From NCBI GenBank assembly GCA_024762335.1, contig JANTHO010000005.1:1-64000 (forward strand): 64,000 bases of DNA, given 5' to 3'. Position numbers and translations under genes: made by a program. Positions 37,195 through 44,616 of this stretch are shown piece by piece (position 1 is the first letter of the stretch; every line of letters begins with the position of its first letter). The stretch is from Acidimicrobiia bacterium (lineage in GTDB: Bacteria; Actinomycetota; Acidimicrobiia; Spongiisociales; UBA5794). The notes under the pieces are model-generated. The model had not been told where the DNA came from and made no database searches. It saw only the letters and a list, made by a program, of their open reading frames with translations.

Positions 37195-37270
37195 GACATC
37201 CCGTTCGATCGGTTATTCAAGGGTACGACGTAGGCTCCGTTACTCCATCATCATCGACACGAGGAGCCAG

Positions 37271-37867
37271 ATGCTCAAGCGTCCTGTGATCATCATCTCG
37301 ATCGCCGCAGCGATCGTCCTTGCAGCGTGCTCCGGGGACGGTGCCGGTGCAGATGACGCCGGTGCTGAAGCCGCGCCGGCGGCCACGTCGGTCGCGTCCA
37401 CCACTCCGACGACAACATCGCCTCCCCAGGGGGCCGAAACGGAAGGAACGCTCATCGTGCAGGACGGAGATCTGGTCGAGGTCCACTACGACGGTACGCT
37501 CGACGACGGCTCGACCTTCGACTCGTCCCGGGAGCGCGGCACGCCCTTCTCGTTCACCGTGGGGACCGGTCAGGTCATCGCCGGGTTCGACGAGGCCGTC
37601 CGGGGGCTCCGTGTCGGCGAGTCCCGGGAGGTACGTATTCCTGCCGAGGACGCCTACGGGGAGTGGTCTGAAGCGAACGTCATCGAGGTACCGATCGGAG
37701 ATGATCAGGGCGACGTTGCGGTCGGCGACCGGGTCTATCTCAACACGGGTCAAGCGGCCGTCGTCCTCGAGGTCAAAGACGGCACGGTCGTTCTCGACGC
37801 CAACCACGAGCTCGCAGGCAAGGCCCTGACGTTCAACATCGAGGTCCTGTCGATCACCAGACCGTAG
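37271..37867 (+). CDS. FKBP-type peptidyl-prolyl isomerase lipoprotein, SlyD-like architecture
   Basis: This 198-residue lipoprotein has a signal peptide ending LAAC (Cys20) and an Ala/Thr/Pro-rich linker to about residue 55. The FKBP domain has VEVHYDGTLDDGSTFDSS, PFSFTVGTGQVIAGFDEAV and a flap-like insertion, ending in DANHELAGKALTFNIEVLSI. That last motif is typical of FKBPs with an insert-in-flap domain (SlyD, FkpB). A folding role outside the membrane is expected. The ATG has AGGAG upstream (GAGGAGCCAG). It is divergent from the small ORF at 37003. Confidence 0.88.
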   Translation: MLKRPVIIISIAAAIVLAACSGDGAGADDAGAEAAPAATSVASTTPTTTSPPQGAETEGTLIVQDGDLVEVHYDGTLDDGSTFDSSRERGTPFSFTVGTGQVIAGFDEAVRGLRVGESREVRIPAEDAYGEWSEANVIEVPIGDDQGDVAVGDRVYLNTGQAAVVLEVKDGTVVLDANHELAGKALTFNIEVLSITRP

Positions 37868-37898
37868 GCCGAATCGCATCCGGACGGTTCGGGCCGCT

Positions 37899-39689
37899 CT
37901 ACTCTTCGACCGCCCACAGACTCCGGAATTCGGCAGAGCTCTCGAGAAGCTCCTCGGCGGTTCCCCTCGATTCGATTCTGCCGCCCTTCATCACGACGAC
38001 GAGATCCGCACGCTGGAGAGCCGGTTTCCGGTGCGACACGACGAGCGCCGTCGCCCCGGAACCGTCGGCGAACAGGCGATCCCACAGCGTCTGTTCCGTT
38101 TCGACGTCGAGGGCGCTGGAGAGATCATCGAAGACGAGGAGTTCTGGGCGGCGCACCAACATGCGCGCAGCCGCCGACCGCTGGATCTGGCCTCCCGAGA
38201 GCCGAACGCCGCGGGGACCGACGAGCGTATCGAGACCATCGTGCATGGCGGCCAGGTCGTCCTCCATCGTGGCCGTGTGGATCGCCGCTGCGACGTCGTC
38301 TTCGTTCGCGTCGATACCGAGCGTCAGGTTCTCAACAAGGGTCAACGAGAACAGTTGTGGCACCTGCGGGGTGTACGCCGTGCGCGGAGGAGTCATGATT
38401 GCTGCCGGATTTCGAACGGGCTCCCCCTTCCACTTGATGGTGCCGCCGTCGGCGGGGACGAGCCCCAGGATGGCGCGCAGCAGCGTCGTCTTACCGGAAC
38501 CGATCCGGCCGGTCACGACTACAAACCGGCCCGCGTCGACGTCGAGGTCGACGGCCTCGATGCCCGCCCCGGACGACGGATACCGATAGGTGAGATCGCG
38601 AACGGAGAGCAGCGGATCGCCGTTGGACGAGCCGTTCGCCTCGTAGGCGGACCCGGGCCGGATGTGCGGTGCCGGAGCAGTAGACAGGCTCCGGTCGGCG
38701 ACGAGATCCCGCCACGTCGCACCGCGCATCAGCGAGATCATGCGATCTGCAGAGACGCCTGCCTGTTTCACCCGTGCGATGAACAGACCCACGAAGTAGG
38801 CGGAGTCCGTCACCATGGCCAGCAGATAGACGAACAGGCTGAACTCACCCACCGTGATCCCTGCCGACCCGTCGGTCGAGATCGTTCCCGCTGCGAGGAT
38901 CAGGATCAGCCCGGTACCGATGCTCACCGTGTTGTGAAACACCGCTTCGAGCCCGGCGCTGAATGTGCGGTCGCGAACCATCATCTTCTTGCGAACCGCA
39001 TTCAGTTCGTCGAAGTGGTGGAGCATCGTCGCTTCAGCCCCGGCGACCTTCACCGACTGAACGGAGCTGAGGGTCTCACCGAGGAAGCCGGTGATCGCTT
39101 CGGTCGACTCCCGGGCCGCCGTCCGGTACCGCCGGATCGTCGACCCGGTACGACTGACGATGAGGATCACGATCGCCACCGGGGCGAACACGACCATCGT
39201 CATCGTGGGATCGATGGTGAACAGGATCACGATCGCCACGATCGCCGACACGGTCGATCCGAGGAAGTCGACCGTGAAGTCGAGCGCCTCGAGCGTGTGG
39301 TTGACGTCGTCGCGGAACCGCGACACGACTTCACCGGGTGTTTCTTCGACGGGTCGTGCACCGGGCAGCGAGAAGATCCAGGCGAGCATCGATGCCCGCA
39401 TCCCTGCTCCCGCACGGAACAGGAGTCCGGAGTGGAGACGCATCGCACCGAACACGGCGATGATTCGAGCAGCCAGATAGGCCCAGAGGACTCCGAGGAT
39501 CGTCGGGAGGTTCCAGCCTGCGGTTTCGCCGGTGAGCTGGTCGAAGAAGGCGGCGATGAGGAGTCCGACGATGATCGGAGCCGTCCAGATCGTGATCCAC
39601 ATGACGAGGCTCGCAAAGTAGCGGATCCTTTGATTCGCGATCAGGGAGGCAACGATGCGGCCGATGGGGGCGTCCGAGCGGGTCGTCAT
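37899..39689 (-). CDS. ABC exporter, fused permease-ATPase, second half-transporter
   Basis: This 596-residue half-transporter has six membrane segments (about residues 20-320) and an ATPase domain with Walker A VVTGRIGSGKTTLLRAIL, signature RLSGGQIQRSAAARML and Walker B ELLVFDDLSSALD. The residue after Walker B is Asp (FDD) where active sites have Glu. This indicates a degenerate catalytic site of the kind found in one partner of asymmetric heterodimeric exporters. It overlaps the first half-transporter by 4 bp, so the two are coupled. Multidrug exporters such as BmrCD are the closest functional analogues. Confidence 0.9.
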   Translation of the reverse strand: MTTRSDAPIGRIVASLIANQRIRYFASLVMWITIWTAPIIVGLLIAAFFDQLTGETAGWNLPTILGVLWAYLAARIIAVFGAMRLHSGLLFRAGAGMRASMLAWIFSLPGARPVEETPGEVVSRFRDDVNHTLEALDFTVDFLGSTVSAIVAIVILFTIDPTMTMVVFAPVAIVILIVSRTGSTIRRYRTAARESTEAITGFLGETLSSVQSVKVAGAEATMLHHFDELNAVRKKMMVRDRTFSAGLEAVFHNTVSIGTGLILILAAGTISTDGSAGITVGEFSLFVYLLAMVTDSAYFVGLFIARVKQAGVSADRMISLMRGATWRDLVADRSLSTAPAPHIRPGSAYEANGSSNGDPLLSVRDLTYRYPSSGAGIEAVDLDVDAGRFVVVTGRIGSGKTTLLRAILGLVPADGGTIKWKGEPVRNPAAIMTPPRTAYTPQVPQLFSLTLVENLTLGIDANEDDVAAAIHTATMEDDLAAMHDGLDTLVGPRGVRLSGGQIQRSAAARMLVRRPELLVFDDLSSALDVETEQTLWDRLFADGSGATALVVSHRKPALQRADLVVVMKGGRIESRGTAEELLESSAEFRSLWAVEE

Positions 39690-41455
39690 GCGAGTACCTC
39701 CTCCATGCCGGTTGCCAGGAGAGTCGAGAAGCGGGACCCGGGATCCGCTGCGAGCGTCCGGCGCTCACCGAACTCGACCACCCGTCCGTCGTCGAGGATC
39801 AGAATGTCGTCCGCCCGCGTGACGGTACCGAGACGGTGGGCGATGACGATGCCGGTACGACCCTCGAGCAGGTGATCGACGGCGCGTTCAATGAGGGCCT
39901 CGGTTGCCGGGTCGAGGCGCGATGAGGCTTCGTCGAGGACAACCACTCCCGGGTCTTCGAGGAAGATCCGGGTGAAAGCGAGCAGCTGGGCCTGGCCCGC
40001 AGACAGCCCGCCGCTCCCGGACTCCAGGAGCGTGTCGAGACCGTCCGGCAACGAGGCCAGCCAGGAATCGAGCTCGAGGCGGTGGATCGCATCGAGGATC
40101 TCTTCGTCCCCGATCTGATCGTTGAAGAAGGTCAGGTTGTCACGGACCGATGCGCGGAAGAGCTGGACGTCCTGGGTGACCATCCCGACCCGCTTGCGAA
40201 GATCGACGATGTGGGCATCCCACGTAGCGACGTCATCCAGCATCACTGTCCCGCTCTGGGGTTCATACAGCCGGGTGATGAGGCGGGCGATCGTCGACTT
40301 TCCACTACCGGTTCTGCCGAGGAGACCGACCACTCGGCCAGGAGCGATATCGAAGGTCACGTCGTGCAGGACGATCTCGTCGTCCGGATCGCTTTCCTCG
40401 TCTTCCCCATCGGCGTAGGAGAAAGTCACCTGATCGAACGTGACGCGAAGCGGACCGGCGTTGATCGTCTCGTCCCCGTCCGGCCGCAAGCGCGTCGTCG
40501 CCGCCATCAGCTCGTCCACGCGGGCGATCGCGGCACCGGCCTTCTGGAGGTCCTCCATTTGGGACCGGATCTGCTCCATCGGATGGCGCGTCATCTCGAC
40601 GTAATGGAACACCAGGTAGACCGAGCCGATCGTCAGCGTTCCGATTCCGAACAGCCATGAACCGAGAATGAAAACGATCGATGTGGAAAGACCGTAGAGC
40701 ACGATCGTCGTGCTCCACATCCATGCCCAGCCCATCCATCCTCGGATCGTCTGCGGGAGCCAGCGGCGGTGGATGTCGTTGAAGCGTTCCTCCATGTACG
40801 GGGCCGAGCCGTTCGCCGTGATGTCCTCGGTACCTTCGACCACCTCGCCGACGAAGCCGAATGCCTCGGCCGCAGTCGCACGGACGGCGCGCCATCTGGG
40901 GACGGCGATCCGGTGCAACCCGGTCATCGTTCCGAGCGCGAGGATGGTGAAGATCGTGACGCTGACGCCGACGATCCAGCTCTCGAGCCACAGCATCACG
41001 AGGATTCCGATGACGAGCGTCCCGTTTCCGACAACCTTGATCATCATCGCCGAGAAGAAGTTCGAGAGCGATGTCACGTCACCGTCGATGCGTTCGATGA
41101 GCTCTCCGGACGAGTGGCCTTTGTGGAACCCCATGTCGAGATGGAGCACGTGGTCGGTGAGGTTCGCCCTGAGCCGGTTCGTGGCGGTCCACCCGATGTC
41201 CTCGGCGAGATAGGTCGACCAGATCGCGAGCGCCTGCTGCCCGACGGCGATCAGCATGAACGCGACCGCGATGGGGACGAGTTCGCTCGTACCCCGGCCT
41301 TCGAGTGCCCCGTCGATGAACCGCTTGATGAGCTGCGGATTCACGAGTTGAAGCCCGATGGTCCCGAAGAGGACGACGGCGAGGAGGGCCACCCGCGGTC
41401 TGAGGGGACGTAGGTAGTCGGAGAGGAGGTTGAAATAGGCTCGTACGGGGATCAT
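39686..41455 (-). CDS. ABC exporter, fused permease-ATPase, first half-transporter
   Basis: This 589-residue half-transporter has an N-terminal six-helix domain and an ATPase domain with Walker A GLLGRTGSGKSTIARLI, signature GGLSAGQAQLLAFTRIF and Walker B GVVVLDEASSRLDP. The catalytic Glu is present, unlike in its partner. The signature reads LSAGQ rather than LSGGQ, as often seen in asymmetric pairs. It begins at ATG 41455 after AAGGA and is the first full gene downstream of a leader-ORF/terminator region (41500-41614), implying conditional expression. Substrate is unknown; a toxic compound or drug is likely. Confidence 0.92.
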   Translation of the reverse strand: MIPVRAYFNLLSDYLRPLRPRVALLAVVLFGTIGLQLVNPQLIKRFIDGALEGRGTSELVPIAVAFMLIAVGQQALAIWSTYLAEDIGWTATNRLRANLTDHVLHLDMGFHKGHSSGELIERIDGDVTSLSNFFSAMMIKVVGNGTLVIGILVMLWLESWIVGVSVTIFTILALGTMTGLHRIAVPRWRAVRATAAEAFGFVGEVVEGTEDITANGSAPYMEERFNDIHRRWLPQTIRGWMGWAWMWSTTIVLYGLSTSIVFILGSWLFGIGTLTIGSVYLVFHYVEMTRHPMEQIRSQMEDLQKAGAAIARVDELMAATTRLRPDGDETINAGPLRVTFDQVTFSYADGEDEESDPDDEIVLHDVTFDIAPGRVVGLLGRTGSGKSTIARLITRLYEPQSGTVMLDDVATWDAHIVDLRKRVGMVTQDVQLFRASVRDNLTFFNDQIGDEEILDAIHRLELDSWLASLPDGLDTLLESGSGGLSAGQAQLLAFTRIFLEDPGVVVLDEASSRLDPATEALIERAVDHLLEGRTGIVIAHRLGTVTRADDILILDDGRVVEFGERRTLAADPGSRFSTLLATGMEEVLA

Positions 41456-41499
41456 GTGGTGTCCTTGGTGGTCAGGTGGGACGGGAGCGTGAGGGCATG

Positions 41500-41522
41500 A
41501 AAAAAGCCGCCCGGTGGGCGGC
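41500..41522 (-). terminator. Intrinsic terminator (attenuator) in the ABC exporter leader
   Basis: On the minus strand GGGCGGC pairs with its complement (stem 41506-41512 and 41516-41522, loop 3) and is followed directly by six T residues (41500-41505). This is the only classical T-tract terminator I see in the window. It lies between a leader ORF and the exporter genes, 44 bp before the start codon, so it must be bypassed for expression. Confidence 0.8.
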
Positions 41523-41548
41523 CGTCTCGCTTGAACGCTGCTGCCGGG

Positions 41549-41614
41549 TCAGAACCGGAAACGGGCGCGCGCGAGGGCCGCCGGAAGGTTGTTCGGCTGG
41601 GTACGCCGGATCAT
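41549..41614 (-). CDS. Leader peptide ORF (21 codons) upstream of the ABC exporter
   Basis: ATG at 41614 is preceded by AGGAGGA (41621-41627) at 6-base spacing, the best ribosome binding site in the neighbourhood. The peptide begins MIRRTQPNNL, ends in an Arg/Ala-rich ARARFRF, and stops 26 nt before the terminator stem. GGCGGCC in codons 11-13 (41576-41582) is exactly complementary to GGCCGCC of the terminator's 5' side (41517-41523), so an antiterminator helix can compete with it. Ribosome position on this ORF would decide between the two. This is the arrangement of translation-sensing attenuators such as bmrB-bmrCD in Bacillus; the mechanism here is inferred. Confidence 0.65.
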   Translation of the reverse strand: MIRRTQPNNLPAALARARFRF

Positions 41615-41655
41615 CCTGACTCCTCCTCGCTCGACGCCGCGGCCGGGTGACCGCC

Positions 41656-41695
41656 TGACAGGGTGAATGCTCGCGCACATCCCCCCACCTGTCAA
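41656..41695 (-). promoter_or_regulatory. Candidate promoter and operator of the ABC exporter leader
   Basis: Reading on the minus strand, TTGACA (41690-41695) is a good -35 element; the -10 candidate about 18 bp on is poor. TGACAGG (41656-41662) and CCTGTCA (41688-41694) form a perfect 7-bp inverted repeat spanning this promoter, which could bind a repressor. The -35 element touches the end of dispersed-repeat copy B. Confidence 0.4.
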
Positions 41696-41752
41696 CCCCG
41701 ACACGAACCCAGGGTTCTCTGCTTTCTATATGGCGTCTCGGGCCCGCGGTTC
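41694..41752 (-). repeat. Dispersed ~58-bp repeat, copy B
   Basis: This copy is nearly identical to copy C at 42487-42545 but in opposite orientation, so together they bracket the zinc-ribbon gene as inverted repeats with their AACCC ends outward. It includes the GAACCC/GGGTTC palindrome. Its inner end supplies the last bases of the zinc-ribbon gene's stop codon. Confidence 0.85.
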
Positions 41753-42437
41753 ACGGAAACGTGAGTGGCTCCACCGTCATCTGGTCGACATCGCATCGGA
41801 TCGTGACGATCTTTGTCGATGGTGTCTCCACGTTCCACGCCGCGATCTCCCCGGGTCCGAGTCGTTCCACGACGGCCGGGAGACGCGCCAATCGAGTTCC
41901 CAGGCGGTCCCGAACGATGTCGACAGTCAACCCGTACGTAAAGGTCTGATCGAGCGAGGAATCGTTCCTGATCGTTCCGCTCGCTACCAGCATCCCGTCG
42001 TGTCGCCCGCATTCGTCCATGGTGAGTCGGGCGACGACGACGGCGCCCGACCGGTGGTATCGGGTCGAGGGTCCGAGACGGGGAGACTCGATGACGACGG
42101 TCTCCATGACCGGGGTGTCGATGATTTCGATCGCTTTGAGCGCTTCTGTTGATGCTTCAGTGGGTACGGTCGTTGGCGCGCCAGAAGCGATCGATGGCGC
42201 CCGATCGACGCCCGGCGTCCCCTGCAAGGCAACCATGATGATGACCGCGACCGCTGCGGCGGCGATGCCGACCGCGGCCCATGTGATGATCTGCCACTGA
42301 CCGTCGGAGAGGCGCTTCGGCTCGTAGACCGTCGGCTCCGGCGTGCCGTCCCGTATCGATGTACCGCACTCGCTGCAGAAACGGGCGTTGGTGAGGACGA
42401 TGTCCGCTCCGCATGTGGGGCATGTTGCCGGCTCCAT
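41751..42437 (-). CDS. Zinc-ribbon membrane protein of unknown function
   Basis: This 228-residue protein begins with a four-Cys zinc ribbon (CPTCGADIVLTNARFCSECG, residues ~5-24). A linker, one membrane helix (WQIITWAAVGIAAAAVAVII) and an extracytoplasmic domain of about 130 residues with beta-strand character follow. The ATG at 42437 is chosen because it directly precedes the ribbon and has AGGAAG. The frame also runs upstream into repeat copy C, and that start is rejected. The stop codon lies at the edge of repeat copy B, so the whole gene is bracketed by inverted repeats. Confidence 0.75.
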   Translation of the reverse strand: MEPATCPTCGADIVLTNARFCSECGTSIRDGTPEPTVYEPKRLSDGQWQIITWAAVGIAAAAVAVIIMVALQGTPGVDRAPSIASGAPTTVPTEASTEALKAIEIIDTPVMETVVIESPRLGPSTRYHRSGAVVVARLTMDECGRHDGMLVASGTIRNDSSLDQTFTYGLTVDIVRDRLGTRLARLPAVVERLGPGEIAAWNVETPSTKIVTIRCDVDQMTVEPLTFP

Positions 42438-42486
42438 CTTCCTGATGTCGACGGGTTTTGGCCCGATCTTGACCCTGTTGGTCTCC

Positions 42487-42545
42487 GAACCGCGGGCCCG
42501 AGACGCCATATAGAAAGCAGAGAACCCTGGGTTCGTGTCGGGTTA
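42487..42545 (+). repeat. Dispersed ~58-bp repeat, copy C
   Basis: This copy shares about 50 contiguous bases with copy B (inverted) apart from one base at the outer end, and differs from copy A mainly in its middle. Its outer end contains TTA, the complement of the TAA stop of the CPBP protease gene. The inner end faces the zinc-ribbon gene. CCCGAGACG near one end can pair with CGTGTCGGG at the other (one mismatch), so the whole element can fold. Confidence 0.85.
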
Positions 42546-43376
42546 GAGGAGGTGGACGACGAGGAGGGCTGCGAGTAGCGCGAAGGTGTTCGTCGCGATG
42601 TGGGCGAGGACCGGGGCGACCGTGCTGTTGGCACGGAGACGGAGCCAGAGGAACGCAAGCCCGGCGATGGCGGTCCCCGCAACGGCGCCGGCGGCGGCCG
42701 CGACGACCCCGGCCACGCCCTGGAAGAGTCCGCCGGCCGGGTTGGTGTCCAACGTCTGGATCGTCGGCAGGATGTGCCACAGTCCGAAGAAGGTGCTGGT
42801 CGCCAGCGCCGCCCACAGCGGACGCCAGCGTCGGACGAACATGCCGAAGAGAACCCCGCGAAAGAGGGTCTCTTCATAGAACGCCGTTGCGATCGGGATC
42901 CGGATGAACGCGTCGAAGACCACTGCGGACACCGATCGATCGATCACCCGGTCGTCGTAGAAGAATTCGCGTGTCGCCGGGATGGCGACTCCGATCGTGA
43001 TTCCCCCGCCGATGATCGCCATGACGATCCCTCCCACGACGAGGCCGCGGCGGATCCGATCCTTCCGGTATCCGAGATCGGTGACGGTCAGCCCTGCATG
43101 GCGCGCGATCGCAACGGCGACACCGAGGATGCCGAGGTTGAACGGAATGTGCCACCACGGGTCGAGGACCCGGTTGGCGACGACGTTCGCGTATCCGGTG
43201 AGCGCCAGGATGGCGGCGATGTGCCAGGCATGGATGTGATGTCCGCCGGGGGGTTTGCGGAGCCACGTCGATGGGTGCCACATGCGGTCCCATGCTGCCA
43301 ACGTCCACGGCTCGTCGGCCTGGGACGGTGTGGGTGCGGGATCGCTCGGCGACTGCTCATCCTCGGTGTCGGACAT
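42543..43376 (-). CDS. CPBP family intramembrane metalloprotease (Abi/CAAX-type)
   Basis: This 277-residue protein has about seven membrane segments and the CPBP active-site motifs: EETLFRG (about residue 170, paired Glu and Arg), FFGLWHIL (F-x3-H) and HIATNTFAL (H-x3-N). Family members are membrane proteases linked to CAAX-like processing, bacteriocin immunity or stress signalling; the bacterial substrates are usually unknown. The first ~70 residues are hydrophilic. The TAA stop is provided by repeat copy C. Confidence 0.88.
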   Translation of the reverse strand: MSDTEDEQSPSDPAPTPSQADEPWTLAAWDRMWHPSTWLRKPPGGHHIHAWHIAAILALTGYANVVANRVLDPWWHIPFNLGILGVAVAIARHAGLTVTDLGYRKDRIRRGLVVGGIVMAIIGGGITIGVAIPATREFFYDDRVIDRSVSAVVFDAFIRIPIATAFYEETLFRGVLFGMFVRRWRPLWAALATSTFFGLWHILPTIQTLDTNPAGGLFQGVAGVVAAAAGAVAGTAIAGLAFLWLRLRANSTVAPVLAHIATNTFALLAALLVVHLL

Positions 43377-43426
43377 CTCGGGGGAACCCTACCGGCGAAT
43401 CGGGCGGTGGCGCTACGCTTGTGCTC

Positions 43427-44020
43427 ATGGCGCTCCTCGATGCATTCAAACAGCAGGTGTTGAGCCTTGGACGGAGTGAAGCCCGAGCCAAAGCACGGCC
43501 GCTTCTCGTCGGCGACGAATCCTTCGAGCGCTCGGCGGCCGGTCTCGATCAACGTACCTCCGAGAAGTTCGTGCTGTTCTGGCTGCTCTCGGACCGGGCG
43601 CTGTACCTCGTCGCCGGAGGATCGGACGCCGACTGGGCGTTCTGTGTGCCGTATGCGGACATCGCCGAGATGTCGCTCGAATTCGATGAGGACGCGGAGA
43701 TGCTGCCGTGGCACATCCGAATCGAGTTGCTGGAGAGCGGTCCGGACGAGGTCACGACGCTGGGGGAAGAGGCCGATCCCGGGAATCCACTTGCCCCGCC
43801 GCCACCGCGCACGATAGGGGAAGACGAATGGCGGCGCCTCGTCCGCGGGGAGATCATCCCTATCGAGGGCTACGCCGCAACGTCGCGCAAGTTCCGATCG
43901 ACCCTCGCCCATCACCTTGCATCAACCGATGGGATTCTCCGCATTCGCGGCGAGGACAAGGCCGAGGCCCAACGTCGCCTGAAGATGAAGCGAAAGTCGG
44001 CTTCGAAGGCCGACGGCTAG
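43427..44020 (+). CDS. Hypothetical protein
   Basis: This 197-residue soluble protein starts at ATG 43427, 50 bp from the divergent CPBP gene. The first half alternates hydrophobic strands with polar turns (KFVLFWLLSDRALYLVAGG, WAFCVPYADIAEMSLEFDED), which could be a PH-like or Bet v1-like beta domain. The C-terminus is a basic helix (RRLKMKRKSASK). I recognise no family. The start has no strong ribosome binding site. Confidence 0.6.
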   Translation: MALLDAFKQQVLSLGRSEARAKARPLLVGDESFERSAAGLDQRTSEKFVLFWLLSDRALYLVAGGSDADWAFCVPYADIAEMSLEFDEDAEMLPWHIRIELLESGPDEVTTLGEEADPGNPLAPPPPRTIGEDEWRRLVRGEIIPIEGYAATSRKFRSTLAHHLASTDGILRIRGEDKAEAQRRLKMKRKSASKADG

Positions 44021-44053
44021 CGGCGCCACCGGTACGGCCGATCACAAAGGGCC

Positions 44054-44120
44054 TTGACAGTTCTCCTCGCCTTTGCGACACTCGGTGAACCAGGCCGTCC
44101 GCTCCTCACGGGAGCGACGG
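44054..44120 (+). promoter_or_regulatory. Promoter and 5' hairpin of the small attenuator unit
   Basis: TTGACA (44054-44059) with GACACT (44077-44082) at 17-bp spacing is a plausible actinobacterial promoter. Shortly after the expected start lies a hairpin CCGT-C-CGCTCC / GGAGCG-ACGG (44095-44120, loop 5, one bulge). It lies 50 bases upstream of the leader ORF at 44170. Confidence 0.5.
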
Positions 44121-44169
44121 CGTTTGTCGTCCAGGGAAACCGGACGAGCGGGTAGAGAGAGGAGGCGAC

Positions 44170-44259
44170 ATGAACACTCACACGACGGAAACCGGTCGGG
44201 TGGCGAACGGCATCGTGTCGCTGGTGCTCACCGGAATGGATGCTCCTCGCGAAAGCTGA
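44170..44259 (+). CDS. Leader peptide ORF (29 codons) of a second attenuator unit
   Basis: ATG at 44170 has GGAGG (44161-44165) four bases upstream. The peptide starts MNTHTTETGR and ends GMDAPRES. The stop precedes a GCCGCCC-core hairpin by about 26 nt, the same distance as in the ABC exporter leader. CGGGTGGC in codons 10-12 (44197-44204) can pair with GCCGCCCG of the hairpin's 5' side (44287-44294) with one G-U, again the same design. I infer a ribosome-controlled attenuator; the sensed signal is unknown. Confidence 0.55.
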   Translation: MNTHTTETGRVANGIVSLVLTGMDAPRES

Positions 44260-44284
44260 CACGACGATTGATCGTGACCGCGAG

Positions 44285-44306
44285 GAGCCGCCCGCAGGGG
44301 CGGCTC
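44285..44306 (+). terminator. Attenuator hairpin of the second leader unit
   Basis: A perfect 9-bp stem, GAGCCGCCC (44285-44293) with GGGCGGCTC (44298-44306), loop 4, is followed by a pyrimidine-rich TCTT. It lacks a full T tract, so termination may be weak or factor-assisted. Its core is the same GCCGCCC/GGGCGGC as in the ABC exporter attenuator. Confidence 0.55.
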
Positions 44307-44371
44307 TCTTCATGGGCCATCGAGCATGACCCGACCGTTCAGAGCCCTGCCCCACCACACGACCCGAAGTC

Positions 44372-44403
44372 GCCGGCACGACGGCCTGGAATCCCGTGCC
44401 GGC
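44372..44403 (+). other. Inverted repeat upstream of the 43-codon ORF
   Basis: GCCGGCACG (44372-44380) and CGTGCCGGC (44395-44403) are perfect complements with a 14-base loop. The structure ends 22 bases before the ribosome binding site of the ORF at 44440 and may shape access to it. The rest of 44307-44439 shows no coding signal. Confidence 0.45.
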
Positions 44404-44439
44404 GGCCTCGGAGTCGCAGACGCAAGGAAGGAGGGAGAG

Positions 44440-44571
44440 ATGGCTGCACGCAACAGAAAGCGTGGTGATCACTGCTGTTACGGACACCGGTCGCCGCGAT
44501 GGATCGAAGAAGCCAGCGCTTCGGCGATCCACGAAGTCGAGCGAGCTCGCAGTGCCGTCGCAGTGCGGTGA
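44440..44571 (+). CDS. Small protein (43 codons) downstream of the second attenuator
   Basis: ATG at 44440 follows AAGGAGGG, a strong ribosome binding site. The product starts MAARNRKRGDHCCYGHRSPR and continues as a short amphipathic helix (IEEASASAIHEVERARSAVA). It is basic at the N-terminus and has a Cys-Cys pair with nearby His residues. I recognise no family. It is the only ORF between the attenuator and the strong hairpin at 44617, so it is the likely product of the unit. Confidence 0.5.
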   Translation: MAARNRKRGDHCCYGHRSPRWIEEASASAIHEVERARSAVAVR

Positions 44572-44616
44572 CACGCCGTTCAGGACGGGAGCCATGGCTC
44601 CCTCAACACGGCAACC

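Noticed and set aside
35164-37233. 689-residue open frame on the + strand
   Set aside because: It is antisense to the acyl-CoA dehydrogenase, whose catalytic motifs are intact on the other strand.
38031-39875. 614-residue open frame on the + strand
   Set aside because: It mirrors the second ABC half-transporter and is rich in Arg, Asp and His without motifs.
42438-42509. Upstream start for the zinc-ribbon gene at 42509
   Set aside because: That ATG lies inside repeat copy C, has no ribosome binding site and adds only repeat-derived residues.
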